Origin: Burkholderiales bacterium | Lineage (GTDB): Bacteria > Pseudomonadota > Gammaproteobacteria > Burkholderiales > SG8-39 | DNA: 50,008 bases | Direction of reading: 5' to 3' | Assembly (NCBI GenBank): GCA_014860355.1 | Contig: JACZJV010000116.1 | Location: 1 to 50,008, forward strand | In this document: in pieces, positions 33,665 to 41,237 of the stretch | Layout: each line of letters starts with the position of its first letter | Position numbering within the stretch: position 1 is the stretch's first letter | Translations under genes and position numbers: made by a program | The notes under the pieces: generated by a model | Database searches by the model: none | What the model saw: only the letters and a program-made list of their open reading frames with translations | What the model was told of the DNA's origin: nothing

Positions 33665-34908
33665 GCGGCTTTCTGGGCTGCACCCAGGTATGCCGTCATG
33701 AACTGGGTCGGATCACGCAACAGCCTTGCCTTCCATTCTCCGAGCTGCACCCGGCCCTGAATCAAGCCGCGCAGCGCGCCCACATGATCGGTCCAGCCGA
33801 TGCTCGTGGCGCCGACCAGCACATCGTCTTTGAACTGCAAGGACAGATAGCGAAAGCCCGCCTCGTCCACCAGTTCCACCCCTTCGCCGCCCTCGGCACC
33901 GTCCCACTGTCCGAACGAGGTCGAAATCAGCCCCAGGGTGTCGAGCACGTTGATGGCAAGGCTGCCCTGCATTGCCGCCGGCGTTCCCGCCATATTGGCG
34001 GCGGCAGTGCGCGCCTGGTCCGCTGCATTGGGCTGGATCGCATTGAGTTGGGGCTGGCCGGAATAAAAACCGGCGGCCTCGGTGACATCGCCGGCCGCGT
34101 AGATTTCCGGCACGCTGCTTTGCATCCGCTCATTGACCAGGATGCCGTCTCCAACCTTTACGCCGCTGCCCTTGAGGAAGGCGATGTTCGGGCGCACGCC
34201 TGCCGCCGAGATGAGCAGATCGCATTCGATGGACTGCCCGTTGGAGAGCTTGACCCGCATCGCTCCTTTGTCTGTGGCTGTGATGGCCTCGGCGCGGGCG
34301 TTGACATGAACCGCCACCCCCTTGTCTTCCACCCATTGCCGGATCAGATTGCCGGCTTTCGCCGTCATCATGCGCGGTACCATGCGATCGCCCATTTCCA
34401 CTACGCATAACTTGACGCCGCGCTCGGCCAGTGCTTGCAGGATGATGCTGCCGATGAAGCCGGCGCCAAGCTGGACTACGCGCGCACCCTTCTTCGCCTT
34501 GGTCGCGATCTCGCGCGCGTCGGCGAGAGTCCAGCACGCATGCACGTTGGGCAGGTCGATGCCGGGTATGGCCGGTTGCAGCGGATGCGAGCCGGTCGCG
34601 ATCAGCAGGCGGTCGTAGGATAGCTTTTGTCCGCCCGAGAGCGACACGCTGCGCGCCTTGCTGTCGACGCTCTCGGCGTGCGCAACGATCAGGCGGATGT
34701 TCAGGCGCTCGTAGTGCCCGGCGTCCTTGCGCAGGTGCGTTCCTGGTTCGTCGATCCCGCCGGTCAGCAGGTAGGGAATCGCCATGCGCGAGTACGGCGG
34801 TTCGTCTTCGTCGCCGACCAGTACGATATCCGCGTTCGCATCGAGCTTGCGCAGCGCTTCTGCGGCGACTACGCCGGCCGGGCCGTTTCCGATGATCACA
34901 TGTTTCAT
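33661..34908 (-). CDS. aorC: FAD-dependent NAD(P)H oxidoreductase subunit of AOR
   Basis: A 415-aa pyridine nucleotide-disulfide oxidoreductase-type flavoprotein. FAD-binding MKHVIIGNGPAGVVAAEAL is at the start, the NAD-binding Rossmann VVQLGAGFIGSIILQAL in the middle, and the second FAD motif PEIYAAGDVTEA further on. In Aromatoleum-type AOR the FAD subunit links the ferredoxin-like subunit to NAD+. ATG 34908 begins exactly at the dinucleotide fold; earlier in-frame starts run into the intercistronic hairpin. It follows aorB after 67 bp that form a strong hairpin. Confidence 0.9.
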   Translation of the reverse strand: MKHVIIGNGPAGVVAAEALRKLDANADIVLVGDEDEPPYSRMAIPYLLTGGIDEPGTHLRKDAGHYERLNIRLIVAHAESVDSKARSVSLSGGQKLSYDRLLIATGSHPLQPAIPGIDLPNVHACWTLADAREIATKAKKGARVVQLGAGFIGSIILQALAERGVKLCVVEMGDRMVPRMMTAKAGNLIRQWVEDKGVAVHVNARAEAITATDKGAMRVKLSNGQSIECDLLISAAGVRPNIAFLKGSGVKVGDGILVNERMQSSVPEIYAAGDVTEAAGFYSGQPQLNAIQPNAADQARTAAANMAGTPAAMQGSLAINVLDTLGLISTSFGQWDGAEGGEGVELVDEAGFRYLSLQFKDDVLVGATSIGWTDHVGALRGLIQGRVQLGEWKARLLRDPTQFMTAYLGAAQKAA

Positions 34909-34929
34909 GGGGGGGTCCTCAAATGAAAA

Positions 34930-34963
34930 CGCCAGGGCGCCGGCACAATCCGGCACCCTGGCG
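34930..34963 (-). terminator. Intercistronic hairpin between aorB and aorC
   Basis: On the minus strand CGCCAGGGTGCCGG pairs with CCGGCGCCCTGGCG over 14 bp (one G-U) around a 6-nt loop, and UUUUC follows. It starts 12 nt after the aorB stop. The U run is short, so it is probably a partial terminator or an mRNA-stabilising 3' structure that raises aorAB relative to aorC and the later genes. Confidence 0.6.
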
Positions 34964-34975
34964 TGAAGCGACGAC

Positions 34976-36823
34976 TTAGAGTCCTAGGCGACTTAGCGTT
35001 TCCTTGGTAGGCACGCCTTTGTCATCCCAACCGCGCGCCTTGTAGTATTCCGGCCGCATGACATCGATGCCGTTGACCTTGCCCTTGGCCGGACCGGTCT
35101 TGGCCGGCTCGGTCTTCAGGCGCGGCGGCAGGTCGTCGTCCTTGGCGGTGAAGCCGGCGGCGTTGTTGAACAGGCGCTCCATGTTCCAGACGCGCTCGCC
35201 CAGCAGGGTCAGTTTTTCCATCGACCAGCCGCCTTCGCAGGCCGCATCGAGCTGCGGTTGCAAATCGGCCATGGTCCAGGCGAAGGTGGTGAATACGCAG
35301 ACGCCGGCGGAGTCGAACACCGAGGTCGCGTCCTGGAACGCTTTGACCAGGTCGGCCTTGCCTTCGGTCACTAGCGGGTCGGTCTTGACCGGAATGCCCA
35401 GCACCTCGGAGGCGACGGTGTAGCCGCGCAGATGGCAGGCGCCGCGGTTGGACGTGGCGTAGGCGAGGCCCATGCCCTGGATGCCGCGCGAATCATAGGC
35501 GGGGAACTCCTGCTTTTTCACGCCCATGGAGAGCTCGGGTTTGCCGTATTTGGCGCACAGCCTGGCAGAGCCCAGACCCAGTTCCTTGCCGAATCCTTCG
35601 CCTTTCGCTGTCATCTCCGATAACTTGACCAGCGCCTGAGCCGAGCCGAATGGCGCTTCCATGCCGATCTGCTCCTTGGTCAGTATGCCCAGGTCATAGA
35701 GTTCCATGGCCGCGCCGACGGTGGCGCCGAAGGTGATCGGATCGTAGCCGTCTTCGTTGCAGATCAGGTTGGCATATTGCAGTGCCTCCAGGTCGCCCAC
35801 GCCATTGGCCGCACCCAGTGCCCAGGCCGCCTCGTACTCGAGGCCGCCGGACGCACCCCAGTATTCCGGCTTGTTGACCACGCTGAAGTGGCCTTCGTCC
35901 ATCTTGGAAATGCGCCCGCAGGCGATGGTGCAGCCGAAGCACGCGGCGTTCGTCACCAACTGCGCCTTGCCGTCGGTAGGCCGCTTTTCATGCATCGCCT
36001 CACCCGAAATCTTGCGCGCGTCCTCGAACTGCACGTCGCGGTGGTTGCGCGTGGGCAGCGCGCCCATTTCGTTGATCACGTTCATCAGCACCTGGGTGCC
36101 ATAGGTGGGCAGGCCCTGGCCGGTCACGGCGTTGTCGGCGAGTACTTTTTTTGCGGCGACGGTCGCCTGCATGAATGCCTTGCCGTCCCTGATGCCGCCC
36201 GCGCCCTTGGTGCCGCGGATGGCAACCGCCTTGAGGTTCTTCGAGCCCATCACCGTGCCGACGCCGGAGCGGCCGGCTGCGCGATGCAGGTCATTGACGA
36301 CACATGCGTACATCACGCCGTTTTCGCCGGCGCGGCCGATGCTGGCCACGCGGATTTGCGTATCCTGGTGCGTCTTCTTGATGATCTCTTCGGTCTGCCA
36401 GACTGTCTTGCCCCACAGATGCGCGGCGTCGCGCAGCTCAGCATTGTCGTCCTGGATCGAGAGGTAAACCGGCTTGGGCGATTTGCCCTCGAAGATCACC
36501 ATATCCCAGCCGGCGAACTTCATTTCCGCACCGAAATAGCCGCCGGAGTTGGAGCAGGCGATGGCGCCGGTCAGCGCGCCCTTGGTGATGACCGAATAGC
36601 GTCCCCCGGTCGAGGCCATGGTTCCTGTCAGCGGCCCGGTGGCCATGATCAGTTTGTTCGCGGGCGCGAGCGGATCGACTTTCGGATCCACTTCCTCGAC
36701 AAAGTACTTGGTCGCGAGGCCGCGCTGGCCCAGGTATTCCTGCGCCCACTGCATATTGAGCGGTTCGGACTTGCACGTGCCCTTGGTCAGATCAACGCGC
36801 AGAACTTTTCGTGTCCATCCCAT
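34976..36823 (-). CDS. aorB: Aldehyde oxidoreductase catalytic subunit (tungsten/molybdenum, AOR family)
   Basis: A 615-aa AOR-family catalytic subunit, full length. It has GWTRKVLRVDLTKG at the start, the cofactor-contact segments (GPLTGTMASTGGRYSVITKG, AGRSGVGTVMGSKNLKAVAI), the [4Fe-4S] motif ACFGCTIACGR (Cys295, 298, 302) and the distal Cys in DSAGVCVFT. The canonical C-x2-C-x3-C spacing contrasts with the solitary paralogue at 27.6 kb. It oxidises aldehydes to acids, and Aromatoleum AOR can also run in reverse. It begins 12 nt after the ferredoxin gene, so aorAB is tightly coupled. Metal identity (W or Mo) cannot be told from sequence. Confidence 0.95.
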   Translation of the reverse strand: MGWTRKVLRVDLTKGTCKSEPLNMQWAQEYLGQRGLATKYFVEEVDPKVDPLAPANKLIMATGPLTGTMASTGGRYSVITKGALTGAIACSNSGGYFGAEMKFAGWDMVIFEGKSPKPVYLSIQDDNAELRDAAHLWGKTVWQTEEIIKKTHQDTQIRVASIGRAGENGVMYACVVNDLHRAAGRSGVGTVMGSKNLKAVAIRGTKGAGGIRDGKAFMQATVAAKKVLADNAVTGQGLPTYGTQVLMNVINEMGALPTRNHRDVQFEDARKISGEAMHEKRPTDGKAQLVTNAACFGCTIACGRISKMDEGHFSVVNKPEYWGASGGLEYEAAWALGAANGVGDLEALQYANLICNEDGYDPITFGATVGAAMELYDLGILTKEQIGMEAPFGSAQALVKLSEMTAKGEGFGKELGLGSARLCAKYGKPELSMGVKKQEFPAYDSRGIQGMGLAYATSNRGACHLRGYTVASEVLGIPVKTDPLVTEGKADLVKAFQDATSVFDSAGVCVFTTFAWTMADLQPQLDAACEGGWSMEKLTLLGERVWNMERLFNNAAGFTAKDDDLPPRLKTEPAKTGPAKGKVNGIDVMRPEYYKARGWDDKGVPTKETLSRLGL

Positions 36824-36835
36824 GGTTCTCTCCTC

Positions 36836-37315
36836 TTATCCGTTGGCACGCGGTTGGGTATCGGTCTTGCCAGCCCACTGCTGCATCTTGTCCAGGCCGG
36901 TCCAGTTTGCATCGACGTAGGTGATGGCGCCGGTAGGGCAGGCGCTGGCGCAGGCGGGGTCGCCGCCGCAGAGGTCGCACTTCTGCACTTTGCCAGTTTC
37001 CGCGACATAGTTCACCGTGCCGAACGGGCAGGCAATCGTGCACACCTTGCAGCCTACGCAGGTGGCGTCGTTCACGACCTTGGCGCCGGTCAGTGCATCG
37101 AGCTTGATCGCGTCCACCGGGCAGGCATGCAGACACCAGGCTTCGGCGCACTGGGTGCAGGTATAGGGCACTCTGCGCCCGGCGTGCTCGAAGTTGAATA
37201 CTTTGATGCGTGATTTGGAAATATTGAAAACGCCATAGTTCTCATAGGAACATGCCATCTCGCATTGCAGGCAGCCTGTGCACTTGTTTGCGTCGATATA
37301 CAACGATTTCTGCAT
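36836..37315 (-). CDS. aorA: Polyferredoxin electron-transfer subunit of AOR
   Basis: A 159-aa iron-sulfur protein with cysteines for four [4Fe-4S] clusters: CTGCLQCEMAC, CTQCAEAWCLHACP, CVGCKVCTIACP and CDLCGGDPACASACP. The arrangement matches the HycB/AorA-type ferredoxin subunits that wire AOR to the FAD subunit. It is the first gene of the operon, with a near-consensus promoter 75 nt upstream. CAGGAGACC lies 8-9 nt before ATG 37315. No twin-arginine signal is present, so the complex is cytoplasmic. Confidence 0.93.
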   Translation of the reverse strand: MQKSLYIDANKCTGCLQCEMACSYENYGVFNISKSRIKVFNFEHAGRRVPYTCTQCAEAWCLHACPVDAIKLDALTGAKVVNDATCVGCKVCTIACPFGTVNYVAETGKVQKCDLCGGDPACASACPTGAITYVDANWTGLDKMQQWAGKTDTQPRANG

Positions 37316-37386
37316 GACCTGGTCTCCTGTTTGATGTTGTTACTGGCCGGGGCAACCGTGACGATTTGCTGAATTTCGTCTATTTT

Positions 37387-37425
37387 TGCAATTTTGAGTC
37401 TAGTGTGATTGCAGGACGGTGTAAA
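37387..37425 (-). promoter_or_regulatory. aor operon sigma70 promoter overlapped by an inverted repeat
   Basis: On the minus strand TTTACA (37420-37425) and TAGACT (37397-37402) are exactly 17 bp apart. TGCAAT and ATTGCA (37387-37392 and 37408-37413) form an inverted repeat that brackets the -10, as a repressor operator would. The transcription start would be near 37390, giving a 5' UTR of about 75 nt to aorA. Confidence 0.65.
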
Positions 37426-37612
37426 CGGGGTTTTGCATGAAGTTTGACCGCCTGCGTCTAGGCTTGGTTCGAAGTAGGCGCTAACCTGTAACAATGCGCT
37501 GCGATATATGCGAGCTACCCTTGGACGCCGGCAATTCGCAGCCTCCCGCTGTTTTGCTTGCCCGGCCATCAGCGTGGGCTCAATTCGAGCTTCGAATTGC
37601 TGCGCTGCACGA

Positions 37613-37687
37613 ACGTACATGCCATCCTGGTCACCGGCGCCACCGATGGCGTCGGCCGCGAAACCGCGCGCCCTCCGGTCGCATTGT
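37613..37687 (+). pseudogene. Relic of a short-chain dehydrogenase
   Basis: In one frame the plus strand reads VHAILVTGATDGVGRETAR and then loses similarity and meets a stop at 37687. The TGATDGVGRETA stretch is the NAD(P)-binding signature of short-chain dehydrogenases. There is no start codon, ribosome site or downstream continuation in any frame, so this looks like the decayed N-terminus of an SDR gene. The match is short and could be accidental. Confidence 0.3.
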
Positions 37688-37909
37688 GACGGCAAGCTCG
37701 ACGGTCCGCGCTTCCGCTAGCCTCGATCTGGACGGTTCCGCTTGCGCGCCGATGCGGCGCCGGCCGCCTTCCGCTGAAGCGGCGTCGGTGCTTGCGCTGC
37801 GCGCGCACAATCGAACTCTGACAGGCGCCGGATTCTGCGCTAGCATTTGCGCCATCCCGCTCGACCTGTCCTTCCATGGGGCGAGTCGAAATAGCCAAAG
37901 GAAAGCAAT

Positions 37910-40618
37910 ATGACAGACCTGTCCGATTTGGGTTCCTCGGCGTTCTGGCGCGTCAATCCCAAGGATTCCGATCCCCTCGAGACGCGCGAATGGCTGGAGG
38001 CCTTCGACGCACTGGTCGAGGCCGAGGGCCGCGAACGTGCGACCTACCTGTTGCGCCGTTTGCTCGACCATGCGCGCAAGCGGCGCGTGCAACTGCCGCC
38101 CGTGCTCAACACGCCTTACGCCAATAGTGTCAGCTTGGCCGACCAGCCGCAGTTTCCCGGCAATCTGGAAGTCGAGCAGCGCCTCTCGGCACTAGTGCGC
38201 TGGAATGCGCTGGCGATGGTGGTGCGCGCCAACCGCGCGCATCCGGAGTTGGGCGGTCACATTGCCAGCTATGCGTCCGCGGCGGATCTATTCGAAGTCG
38301 GCTTCAATCATTTCTTTCGCGCCGGGCAGACGGGACAAACCAGGGGAACCGATGGCGGCGACCTGGTCTATTTCCAGCCGCACTCGGCCACCGGCGTCTA
38401 CTCGCGCGCCTTTCTCGAGGGGCGTTTGAGCGAAGCGCAGCTTGCGCACTACCGGCGCGAAACCGGCGGCAACGCCGCACAGGAACCGGCGGCGGGCGCG
38501 GGCTCACCTTCGCACAAGGGCCAGGGGCTGTCGTCCTATCCGCATCCCTGGCTGATGCCGGACTTCTGGCAATTCCCCACCGGCTCGATGGGTCTGGGAC
38601 CGATCCAGGCAATTTACCAGGCGCGCTTCATGAAGTATCTGGCCGGTCGCGGCATACTCGAAACCGGGGCGCGCAAGGTCTGGGCATTCGTCGGCGATGG
38701 CGAAATGGACGAGCCCGAGTCGCTAGCCGGACTGTCGCTGGCGGCGCGCGAGGGGCTGGACAATCTGATCCTGGTCGTCAACTGCAATCTGCAGCGGCTG
38801 GACGGCCCGGTGCGCGGAAACGGCTCGGTGATCCAGGAACTCGAGGGCTTGTACGCGGGCGCGGGCTGGAATGTGGTCAAGCTGCTGTGGGGTTCGGACT
38901 GGGATTCCCTGTTCGCGCGTGACGACGAGGGAATACTGCTGCAGCGGCTGCACGAAACCGTGGACGGAGAATTCCAGACATATGCCGCCACCGACGGCCG
39001 CTTCAACCGCGAACATTTTTTCAACAAGTATCCGGAATTGCAGGAACTGGCTGCGCACATGTCCGACGAGGACATCGACAACCTGCGCCGCGGTGGTCAC
39101 GACCCGGTGAAAATCTACGCCGCCTACCATAGCGCCACGCAACACCGTGGCCAGCCCACGGTGATTCTCGCCCAGACCAAGAAGGGCTACGGCATGGGCC
39201 ACTGGGGCCAGGGAAAGATGGGCACGCATCAGCAAAAGAAACTCGATATCGAGGCGCTGCGTGCATTCCGCGACCGCTTCTCCCTGCCCCTGTCTGACGA
39301 GGATATCGAGCAGGTGCGTTTTTTCAAGCCCGCCGCCGATGCGCCGGAGATGAAGTACCTGCACGCGAGGCGTCAGGCGCTGGGCGGTTACCTGCCTGCG
39401 CGCTCTAGCGCCGCGCCCAAGCTCGAGGTGCCGGAACTCGCAAAGTTCGCCAAGATACTCGAGGGATCGAACGGGCGGGAGCAATCCACCACCATGGCGT
39501 TCGTACAGATCCTGGCGCAACTTTTGAAGGATGCCGGGCTCGGGAAGTGCATCGTGCCAATTGTCGCCGATGAGGCGCGCACCTTCGGCATGCAGACGCT
39601 GTTCCGCCAGGTCGGCATCTATTCCGCCCTGGGCCAGCTGTACGAACCGGAGGACCACGACGAACTGCTCTATTACAAGGAGGCCAAGGACGGTCAAATA
39701 CTGGAGGAAGGCATCAACGAGGCCGGGGCGATGTCCTCGTGGATCGCCGCCGCCACCAGTTACAGCGCTCACGGCACGCCGATGCTGCCGTTCTACGCGT
39801 TTTACTCGATGTTCGGTTTTCAGCGCATAGGCGATCTGATCTGGGCCGCGGCCGATTCGCGCTCGCGCGGATTCCTGATCGGGGCCACTGCGGGGCGCAC
39901 CACGCTCGCCGGCGAAGGCCTGCAGCATCAGGACGGCACCAGCCACCTCATCGCATCCAGCATTCAGAATTGCGTCGCTTATGATCCCTGCTTCGGCTAC
40001 GAGCTTGCAGTGATCCTGCAGCACGGCATGCGGCGCATGTTGACGCAGCAGGAGGATGTTTTCTACTACGTCACCGTGATGAACGAGAATTACGCGCAGC
40101 CGCCGCTGCCGGCCGGAGCGGAGGACGGGATCAGGCGCGGGATGTATCTGCTGCGCCCATCGCCGCTGGCGCGCGCCGGCGCGGCGGCCGGGAAGTCGAT
40201 CCCGCAGGTTCAACTCCTGGGTTCGGGCACCATACTGCGCGAAGCGCTGGCAGCGGCCGACATCCTGGAGCAGGAATACGACATCGCTGCCGATGTCTGG
40301 AGCGTCACCAGTTTTACCGAGCTGCGCCGCGACGGCCTGGAATGCGAACGCTGGAACCTGGAACATCCCGGCGCGGCACGCAGCTGCTGGGTGGAACAAT
40401 GCCTTGGAGGCAGCGGCGGCCCGGTGATTGCGGCGAGCGACTACGTGCGCGCCGTGCCCGATCTGATACGCGCCTGGGTTCCAGGCAGTTATCTGACGCT
40501 GGGCACCGATGGATTCGGCCGCAGCGATACGCGTGCCGCACTGAGGCGCTTTTTCGGCATCGACGCGCCCAGCATAGCGCAGGCGGCCGTACGCGCCGCC
40601 GCTTCCCGGTCCGGATGA
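37910..40618 (+). CDS. aceE: Pyruvate dehydrogenase E1 component, homodimeric type
   Basis: A 902-aa E1 of the AceE type, usual size. The thiamine diphosphate motif is GDGEMDEPESLAGLSLAA through VVNCNLQ, preceded by HPWLMPDFWQFPTGSMGLG. The transketolase-like pyrimidine domain includes ADEARTFGMQTLFRQVGIYS, and the C-terminal domain ends near TDGFGRSDTRAALRRFF. It decarboxylates pyruvate and acetylates the lipoyl E2. Ribosome site AAAGGAAAG precedes ATG 37910. Unusually, no aceF or lpd follows; a convergent cupin gene comes next, so E2 and E3 must be elsewhere if this is the PDH E1. Confidence 0.95.
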   Translation: MTDLSDLGSSAFWRVNPKDSDPLETREWLEAFDALVEAEGRERATYLLRRLLDHARKRRVQLPPVLNTPYANSVSLADQPQFPGNLEVEQRLSALVRWNALAMVVRANRAHPELGGHIASYASAADLFEVGFNHFFRAGQTGQTRGTDGGDLVYFQPHSATGVYSRAFLEGRLSEAQLAHYRRETGGNAAQEPAAGAGSPSHKGQGLSSYPHPWLMPDFWQFPTGSMGLGPIQAIYQARFMKYLAGRGILETGARKVWAFVGDGEMDEPESLAGLSLAAREGLDNLILVVNCNLQRLDGPVRGNGSVIQELEGLYAGAGWNVVKLLWGSDWDSLFARDDEGILLQRLHETVDGEFQTYAATDGRFNREHFFNKYPELQELAAHMSDEDIDNLRRGGHDPVKIYAAYHSATQHRGQPTVILAQTKKGYGMGHWGQGKMGTHQQKKLDIEALRAFRDRFSLPLSDEDIEQVRFFKPAADAPEMKYLHARRQALGGYLPARSSAAPKLEVPELAKFAKILEGSNGREQSTTMAFVQILAQLLKDAGLGKCIVPIVADEARTFGMQTLFRQVGIYSALGQLYEPEDHDELLYYKEAKDGQILEEGINEAGAMSSWIAAATSYSAHGTPMLPFYAFYSMFGFQRIGDLIWAAADSRSRGFLIGATAGRTTLAGEGLQHQDGTSHLIASSIQNCVAYDPCFGYELAVILQHGMRRMLTQQEDVFYYVTVMNENYAQPPLPAGAEDGIRRGMYLLRPSPLARAGAAAGKSIPQVQLLGSGTILREALAAADILEQEYDIAADVWSVTSFTELRRDGLECERWNLEHPGAARSCWVEQCLGGSGGPVIAASDYVRAVPDLIRAWVPGSYLTLGTDGFGRSDTRAALRRFFGIDAPSIAQAAVRAAASRSG

Positions 40619-40676
40619 AGCCGGGTCCCAGGAAGAAACCAGGCAGAAACACTACCGGCCCTGCGTCGATCGTGCT

Positions 40677-41072
40677 TCAGCCCTTGACGGTATGTTCGGG
40701 CGATTCTCCGTAAGGCGGAGAATAGATCACCAGCACGCGCGCCGGCGTGTCGCTGGTCACGGTGAAGCTATGCAACAAGTCGGCCGGAAAGAAGCAGCAG
40801 TCGCCGGGGCCGAGTTCGCGCGCCTGTCCGCCGACCTCGGCCAGCGCGCGGCCCTCGAGCATATAGCAGACCTGCTCGATACCGGGATGGCTGTGCGGCA
40901 GTGCGCCTTTGCCCTTTTCGATCACACCCAGCACCAGTTCCACCTTGGCCGCGCCCACGGTCTCCGGACCGATGAGACGGAAATTGGTGGTGCCGGTGTG
41001 ATTGGCTGGGTGATAGGGCGTGACCGATTGCTCGTTGACGAAGTAATTTGCGCGCGAACCCAGGCTGGTCAT
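40677..41072 (-). CDS. Cupin-domain protein
   Basis: A 131-aa single cupin. Motif 1 reads GALPHSHPGIEQVCYMLEG with the His-His-Glu metal ligands, and motif 2 has GPGDCCFFPADLLHSF with the last His. Such small cupins may be metal-dependent enzymes, sensors or binding proteins; nothing here decides which. It is convergent with aceE and divergent from hemA, sharing with hemA the region that contains an FNR-type box whose centre is 44 bp upstream of its ATG. Confidence 0.85.
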   Translation of the reverse strand: MTSLGSRANYFVNEQSVTPYHPANHTGTTNFRLIGPETVGAAKVELVLGVIEKGKGALPHSHPGIEQVCYMLEGRALAEVGGQARELGPGDCCFFPADLLHSFTVTSDTPARVLVIYSPPYGESPEHTVKG

Positions 41073-41109
41073 GGCAGTCTCCCGCTGTCGTTCCGGTTAT
41101 TTTAGCCGG

Positions 41110-41123
41110 TTGATCCAGATCAA
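41110..41123 (+). promoter_or_regulatory. Perfect FNR/ANR box upstream of hemA
   Basis: TTGATCCAGATCAA matches the FNR/ANR consensus TTGAT-N4-ATCAA exactly. Its centre is about 51 bp upstream of the predicted hemA transcription start and 44 bp upstream of the cupin ATG on the other strand. hemA is known to be an Anr/Dnr target in Pseudomonas aeruginosa, which fits anaerobic control of heme synthesis. Confidence 0.7.
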
Positions 41124-41132
41124 ACGCGGGCG

Positions 41133-41161
41133 CAGACTAAGCCCTTGACTTGGCTTATAAT
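41133..41161 (+). promoter_or_regulatory. hemA promoter
   Basis: A perfect -10 TATAAT (41156-41161) lies 17 bp after a weak -35 CAGACT (41133-41138). The weak -35 and the nearby FNR box suggest activator dependence. The 5' UTR would be about 70 nt. Confidence 0.6.
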
Positions 41162-41237
41162 TAGGCAATCCGGAATTGGAAGGGACGCGGCTGCGCCGAC
41201 GCCCTTCAATTGCGCTTCTTGAACTTGCGGAAACAAA

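Larger units (their letters stand above)
37316..37909. other. Divergent region between aorA and aceE
   Basis: The left part carries the aor promoter and its inverted repeat. The middle holds a short relic of a short-chain dehydrogenase. The right part is GC-rich with no clear aceE promoter; AAAGGAAAG is the aceE ribosome site. Other open frames here look noncoding. Confidence 0.5.

Noticed and set aside
35777-37213. 478-codon plus-strand frame antisense to aorB and aorA
   Set aside because: It mirrors conserved codons of two well-supported genes, and has no ribosome site or recognisable motif.
38723-40399. 558-codon minus-strand frame inside aceE
   Set aside because: Antisense shadow of a strongly conserved gene; His/Arg/Gln-rich composition typical of such shadows.
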